From: an uncultured Sulfitobacter sp.
GTDB lineage: Bacteria; Pseudomonadota; Alphaproteobacteria; Rhodobacterales; Rhodobacteraceae
Reading direction: 5' to 3'
Length of the DNA stretch: 64,000 nt
NCBI RefSeq assembly: GCF_947502895.1
Contig: NZ_CANNBM010000002.1
Location: 248,001 to 312,000 of the forward strand
Below are positions 60,291-64,000 of this stretch, piece by piece. Every line of letters starts with the position of its first letter. Position 1 is the stretch's first letter. The position numbers were made by a program, and so were the translations under genes. The notes beneath the pieces were generated by a model, which saw only the letters and a program-made list of their open reading frames with translations, did no database searches and was not told where the DNA came from.

Positions 60291-60767
60291 TCAAGCCCCC
60301 TCGGACAACATCACTTCTTTGACAGCCTCCATGGCGACATAAGTCGAGGTGGACCCCACATGCGGCAGTGCCGAAATTGTATCGCCCAAAAATGCGCGGT
60401 AGCTGGCCATGTCACGGGTGCGCACCTTGAGCAGATAGTCAAAATTGCCCGCGATCATGTGCGCCTGCTCGATTTGCGGCACGCGCGCGGCTGCAGCATT
60501 AAACGCAGCCAGTGCAGCCTCGCGGGTGTCTGTAAGACGCACCTCGACAAAGGCAACATGATCCAGCCCCAACCGGATCGGGTTCAGCATCGCGCGGTAT
60601 CCCAATATCACACCACTGTCCTCCAGCCGCCGCAGCCGCGCTTGGGTGGGAGATTTGGACAGACCGATCCGCTTGGCTAGGTCGGTAATACTGATCCGCC
60701 CGTCTTCGGCCAGCGTGCCCAGAATCGCTTGATCGAATTGATCCAGATCAGAAGTGTTTTGCGCCAT
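60291..60767 (-). CDS. putR: PutR, Lrp/AsnC-family activator of putA
   Basis: Transcription factor of 158 residues. The N-terminal helix-turn-helix is in RISITDLAKRIGLSKSPTQARLRRL and the AsnC ligand-binding domain follows (AHMIAGNFDYLLKV). It is divergent from putA across 108 bases, as in Agrobacterium and Rhodobacter, where PutR activates putA in response to proline. ATG 60767 has GGAG upstream; an in-frame extension to 60833 lacks one. Confidence 0.92.
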   Translation of the reverse strand: MAQNTSDLDQFDQAILGTLAEDGRISITDLAKRIGLSKSPTQARLRRLEDSGVILGYRAMLNPIRLGLDHVAFVEVRLTDTREAALAAFNAAAARVPQIEQAHMIAGNFDYLLKVRTRDMASYRAFLGDTISALPHVGSTSTYVAMEAVKEVMLSEGA

Positions 60768-60875
60768 GTTTTCGCTCCTATTTAGATCAAAACGCCCTGC
60801 AATTGAGCCATCTTCAGTGAACATGCCTTTCATACATGCGATATACTAGTGAAAATTTAGTGATGGAGCGATCAA

Positions 60876-63800
60876 ATGGCGCGTGACACTTCCCTCTCCC
60901 TTCGGGCTGGCATTGATGCAGGTACCTACGGTGATCCTGACAAGGTGCTGGAGCAGCTGATAACAACGGCAGCGCTCACTGCGGATGATCGCGAAACGAT
61001 CAGTACCGCCGCAGCAAGCCTCGTGCGCGACATTCGCGGCACTACAGCGCCTGGCATGATGGAAGTGTTCCTTGCCGAATACGGCCTGTCCACTGACGAA
61101 GGTGTCGCCCTGATGTGTCTGGCAGAGGCCCTGCTGCGTGTGCCCGATGCCGATACGATGGACGCCCTTATCGAAGACAAAATCGCGCCCTCGGACTGGG
61201 GCCGCCACCTCGGCCACTCTACATCTACAATGGTCAACGCCTCCACATGGGCGCTGATGCTGACAGGCCGCGTTCTGGATGACGAACAACCGGGCCCCGT
61301 GCGCCACCTGCGCGCCGCAATCAAACGCATGGGCGAGCCTGTGATCCGCACTGCCGTGGCCCGCGCCATGAAGGAAATGGGCCGCCAGTTTGTGCTGGGT
61401 GAAGATATCAAAGGGGCGATGAAGCGCGCCGCAGGGATGGAGGCTAAAGGCTTCACCTATTCCTACGACATGCTAGGCGAAGCTGCCCGCACCGAGGCCG
61501 ACGCACGCCGCTATCACCTGAGCTATTCCGATGCGATCTCGTCGATTGCGCGTGGTTGTACGCATGACGATATCCGCAAAAACCCCGGTATTTCTGTAAA
61601 GCTGTCGGCCTTGCACCCGCGCTATGAGGTGGCCCAAGAAGAGCTGGTCATGCGCGATTTGGTCCCGCGCCTGCGCGCCTTGTGCCTACTGGCCAAATCT
61701 GCTGGCATGGGCCTCAATGTGGACGCCGAAGAGGCAGACCGCCTCGGCCTCTCGCTCGACGTAATCAACGCGGTGATGGGCGAGCCTGCGCTGGCGGGTT
61801 GGGATGGCTTCGGCGTTGTCGTACAGGCTTACGGCCCCCGTGCCGCCGCCGCTATCGACACGCTCTACCAGATGGCCGAAACCCACGACCGCAGGATCAT
61901 GGTTCGCCTCGTCAAAGGCGCCTATTGGGACACCGAGATCAAGCGCGCACAGGTCGAAGGCGTCGACGGTTTTCCCGTCTTTACCCGCAAGGCCGCAACC
62001 GACGTCAGCTATATTTCGAATGCCCGCAAGCTGCTGGGCATGACAGACCGCATTTATCCCCAATTTGCCACGCACAACGCTCACACAGTGGCCGCCGTTC
62101 TGCACATGGGACAGGATAAAGAAACATATGAGTTCCAGCGCCTGCACGGCATGGGCGAGACACTGCACGATATTGTAATGAAGAAACACGGCAGCCGTTG
62201 TCGAATTTACGCGCCTGTAGGCGCGCACAAAGATCTGCTGGCCTATCTTGTCCGGCGCCTGCTCGAAAACGGTGCCAACTCCAGCTTCGTCAACCAGATC
62301 GTCGACGAAGACGTAGCGCCTGAAGAAGTCGCCGCAGATCCTTTCGCAAGATTGGCAGAATCGGTCCCGAGCATCCCCAAAGGCCCCGAGATCTTCCGCC
62401 CGCTGCGCGCCAATGCACGCGGATTCGACCTGACACACACACCAACGCTGACAGCGATCGAAGCAGCCCGCGCACCCTTTGCCAGCCACACATGGGCCGC
62501 TGCCCCATTGATTGCTGGCGATGCGACAGGCACGTCCGCGATTGACGTCACTTGCCCTACCGGACTTGGCACCTCTCCCGGCACGGTACATAACGCGACC
62601 CTTGATGATGTAGCCAAAGCTCTCGACGCTGCAGCGCCGTGGGATGCACCGCTGGATGTTCGACGCGCCGCCCTGCTGCGCGCCGCAGACATCTATGAGG
62701 ATCGCTACGGCGAAATCTTCGCTTTGCTCACCCGCGAAGCAGGCAAAGGCCTGCCGGACTGCGTGGCCGAATTGCGCGAAGGGGTCGATTTCCTGCGCTA
62801 CTATGCCGCGCAGGCCACCAACATGCCCCCCGCAGGCATCTTCACCTGCATCTCGCCATGGAATTTTCCTTTCGCGATCTTTCTGGGCCAAATCAGCGCT
62901 GCACTCGCCGCAGGCAACGCCGTCCTAGCGAAACCTGCCGAACAGACGCCCCTGATCGCCCATATGGCGATCAGCGTTCTGCACGATGCCGGTGTTCCTC
63001 TCAGCGCACTACAACTGCTGCCCGGCGGCGGTGATATCGGTGCCGCTGTTACCTCCGATTCACGCATCGGGGGCGTTGCCTTCACAGGCTCAACGGCCAC
63101 AGCCCAGCGCATCCGTTCAGCAATGGCCGATCATTGCGCTCCCGGCACGCCACTCATTGCAGAAACCGGCGGCCTGAATGCCATGATCGTGGACTCAACC
63201 GCTCTCCCTGAACAGGCGGTGCAAGCAATCGTGGAGAGCGCGTTCCAATCCGCAGGCCAGCGTTGCTCAGCCCTGAGATGCCTCTATGTACAAGAAGACA
63301 TTGCCGAAGACTTCCAGAAAATGCTGATCGGCGCGATGCAGGCGCTCCAGCTTGGTGACCCATGGCACCTGCGGACCGATGTGGGTCCAGTCATTGATGA
63401 GACAGCCCGCAAAGGTATTGCTGATCACATCGCAGCCGCCCGCGCGCAGGGCCGCCTCATCGCCGAGCTTCCCACCCCCGATCACGGCACCTTCATCGCG
63501 CCTACAATTTTGCGCGTCAAAGCGATCAGCGATCTGGAGCGCGAGATTTTCGGCCCCGTTCTGCACATCGCAACCTTCAAATCCCACGAACTTGACAGCG
63601 TCATCGACGCGATCAACGCCACAGGCTATGGCCTCACATTTGGCCTGCACACCCGCATCGACGACCGCGTGCAGCATGTCTCCGAACGGATCGAGGCAGG
63701 CAATATCTATATCAACCGCAACCAGATCGGTGCCATCGTGGGCTCGCAACCCTTCGGCGGCGAAGGTCTTTCGGGCACAGGCCCCAAAGCAGGCGGTCCC

Positions 63801-64000
63801 AACTACCTGCCCCGCTTCTCCGCCCCCGATCTGGCAGAGCCATCCACCGCATGGGACACATCGGCCGATCTGCCAGCATTGCCCGCCCACCAACCCCAGA
63901 TCCTTGACACCGTCTCCCTGCCTGGCCCCACAGGAGAGAGCAACCGCCTCTCCACCCTGCCGCGCGCAGCAATCCTTTGCGCTGGCCCCACAGCCGACAC
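60876..64000 (+). CDS. putA: Bifunctional proline dehydrogenase/P5C dehydrogenase (partial)
   Basis: The window holds the first 1041 codons; the gene runs off the right edge. The N-terminal helical and PRODH barrel (FAD) region covers about residues 1-460, with KLSALHPRYE, RLVKGAYWD and NAHTVAAV motifs and the substrate-binding RRLLENGANSSFVNQ. The P5C dehydrogenase follows, with FTCISPWNFPFAIFLGQ and the catalytic C797 in SAGQRCSALR. It oxidises proline to glutamate. GGAG precedes ATG 60876. Divergent putR is the likely activator. Confidence 0.97.
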   Translation, partial: MARDTSLSLRAGIDAGTYGDPDKVLEQLITTAALTADDRETISTAAASLVRDIRGTTAPGMMEVFLAEYGLSTDEGVALMCLAEALLRVPDADTMDALIEDKIAPSDWGRHLGHSTSTMVNASTWALMLTGRVLDDEQPGPVRHLRAAIKRMGEPVIRTAVARAMKEMGRQFVLGEDIKGAMKRAAGMEAKGFTYSYDMLGEAARTEADARRYHLSYSDAISSIARGCTHDDIRKNPGISVKLSALHPRYEVAQEELVMRDLVPRLRALCLLAKSAGMGLNVDAEEADRLGLSLDVINAVMGEPALAGWDGFGVVVQAYGPRAAAAIDTLYQMAETHDRRIMVRLVKGAYWDTEIKRAQVEGVDGFPVFTRKAATDVSYISNARKLLGMTDRIYPQFATHNAHTVAAVLHMGQDKETYEFQRLHGMGETLHDIVMKKHGSRCRIYAPVGAHKDLLAYLVRRLLENGANSSFVNQIVDEDVAPEEVAADPFARLAESVPSIPKGPEIFRPLRANARGFDLTHTPTLTAIEAARAPFASHTWAAAPLIAGDATGTSAIDVTCPTGLGTSPGTVHNATLDDVAKALDAAAPWDAPLDVRRAALLRAADIYEDRYGEIFALLTREAGKGLPDCVAELREGVDFLRYYAAQATNMPPAGIFTCISPWNFPFAIFLGQISAALAAGNAVLAKPAEQTPLIAHMAISVLHDAGVPLSALQLLPGGGDIGAAVTSDSRIGGVAFTGSTATAQRIRSAMADHCAPGTPLIAETGGLNAMIVDSTALPEQAVQAIVESAFQSAGQRCSALRCLYVQEDIAEDFQKMLIGAMQALQLGDPWHLRTDVGPVIDETARKGIADHIAAARAQGRLIAELPTPDHGTFIAPTILRVKAISDLEREIFGPVLHIATFKSHELDSVIDAINATGYGLTFGLHTRIDDRVQHVSERIEAGNIYINRNQIGAIVGSQPFGGEGLSGTGPKAGGPNYLPRFSAPDLAEPSTAWDTSADLPALPAHQPQILDTVSLPGPTGESNRLSTLPRAAILCAGPTAD

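Noticed and set aside
60738..60751. TTGATCCAGATCAG resembling an FNR box
   Set aside because: It lies within the putR coding sequence and has one mismatch. The codons encode a normal Lrp N-terminal segment.

Overview
The window looks like a chromosomal segment of a Roseobacter-group alphaproteobacterium (Rhodobacteraceae, Sulfitobacter-like). This is inferred from the complete sox gene order, the SoxR/SqrR-type regulator, the Hint-domain and RTX-type secreted proteins, the TAXI-TRAP transporters and the PutR/PutA pair. Genus-level assignment cannot be made from sequence reading alone.

Layout. 1-16.3 kb is a thiosulfate-oxidation locus. soxR and soxS run rightward. soxV, W, X, Y, Z, A, B, C, D, E and F run leftward and are followed by a DUF302 gene, hemA (5-aminolevulinate synthase) and a YeeE/YedE transporter. 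A second YeeE/YedE gene (soxT) and an MBL-fold protein with a degenerate metal site lie at the edges. 15.6-27.4 kb is mixed: a haem-binding membrane protein with a Tat-exported dioxygenase-like partner, an orphan LivM permease, a VOC protein, hemolysin III, a katG/oxyR divergent pair, a Hint-domain protein, and a GMC dehydrogenase/acyl-CoA ligase pair.

27.6-36.7 kb is a complete selenium island: selA, selB, tRNA-Sec, a thioredoxin-domain protein, a UGSC-motif selenoprotein, a flavoprotein-SelD fusion and the tRNA 2-selenouridine synthase. The UGSC gene is interrupted by an in-frame UGA followed directly by Gly-Ser-Cys and by a strong hairpin at the right distance for a bacterial SECIS. I regard this as the most interesting system in the window. 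The synthesis and decoding genes surround their probable client, a two-gene seleno-redox unit of unknown reaction.

36.9-43.3 kb is a tightly packed operon: TAXI binding protein, fused TRAP permease, acyl-CoA ligase and ThDP enzyme. It predicts uptake and CoA-dependent breakdown of an unidentified carboxylate. 43.3-51.3 kb is a worn accessory zone with a decayed lipoyl synthase, a TRAP permease and a LysR gene that share one deletion junction, and isolated SDR, GntR, AraC and hydrolase genes. 51.6-55.8 kb encodes a very large modular secreted protein. 57.0-59.1 kb is an ECF42 sigma-factor cassette with a plausible autoregulated promoter. The window ends with tRNA-Leu, a TPR lipid-envelope-type protein, putR and the first 3.1 kb of putA.

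How it fits together: thiosulfate is imported by YeeE/YedE proteins and oxidised in the periplasm by SoxXA, YZ, B and CD. The many c-type haems are supplied partly by the linked hemA. Expression is probably controlled by a persulfide-sensing SoxR (operator ATTC-N8-GAAT upstream of soxX) and, for the hemA unit, by an FNR-type regulator.
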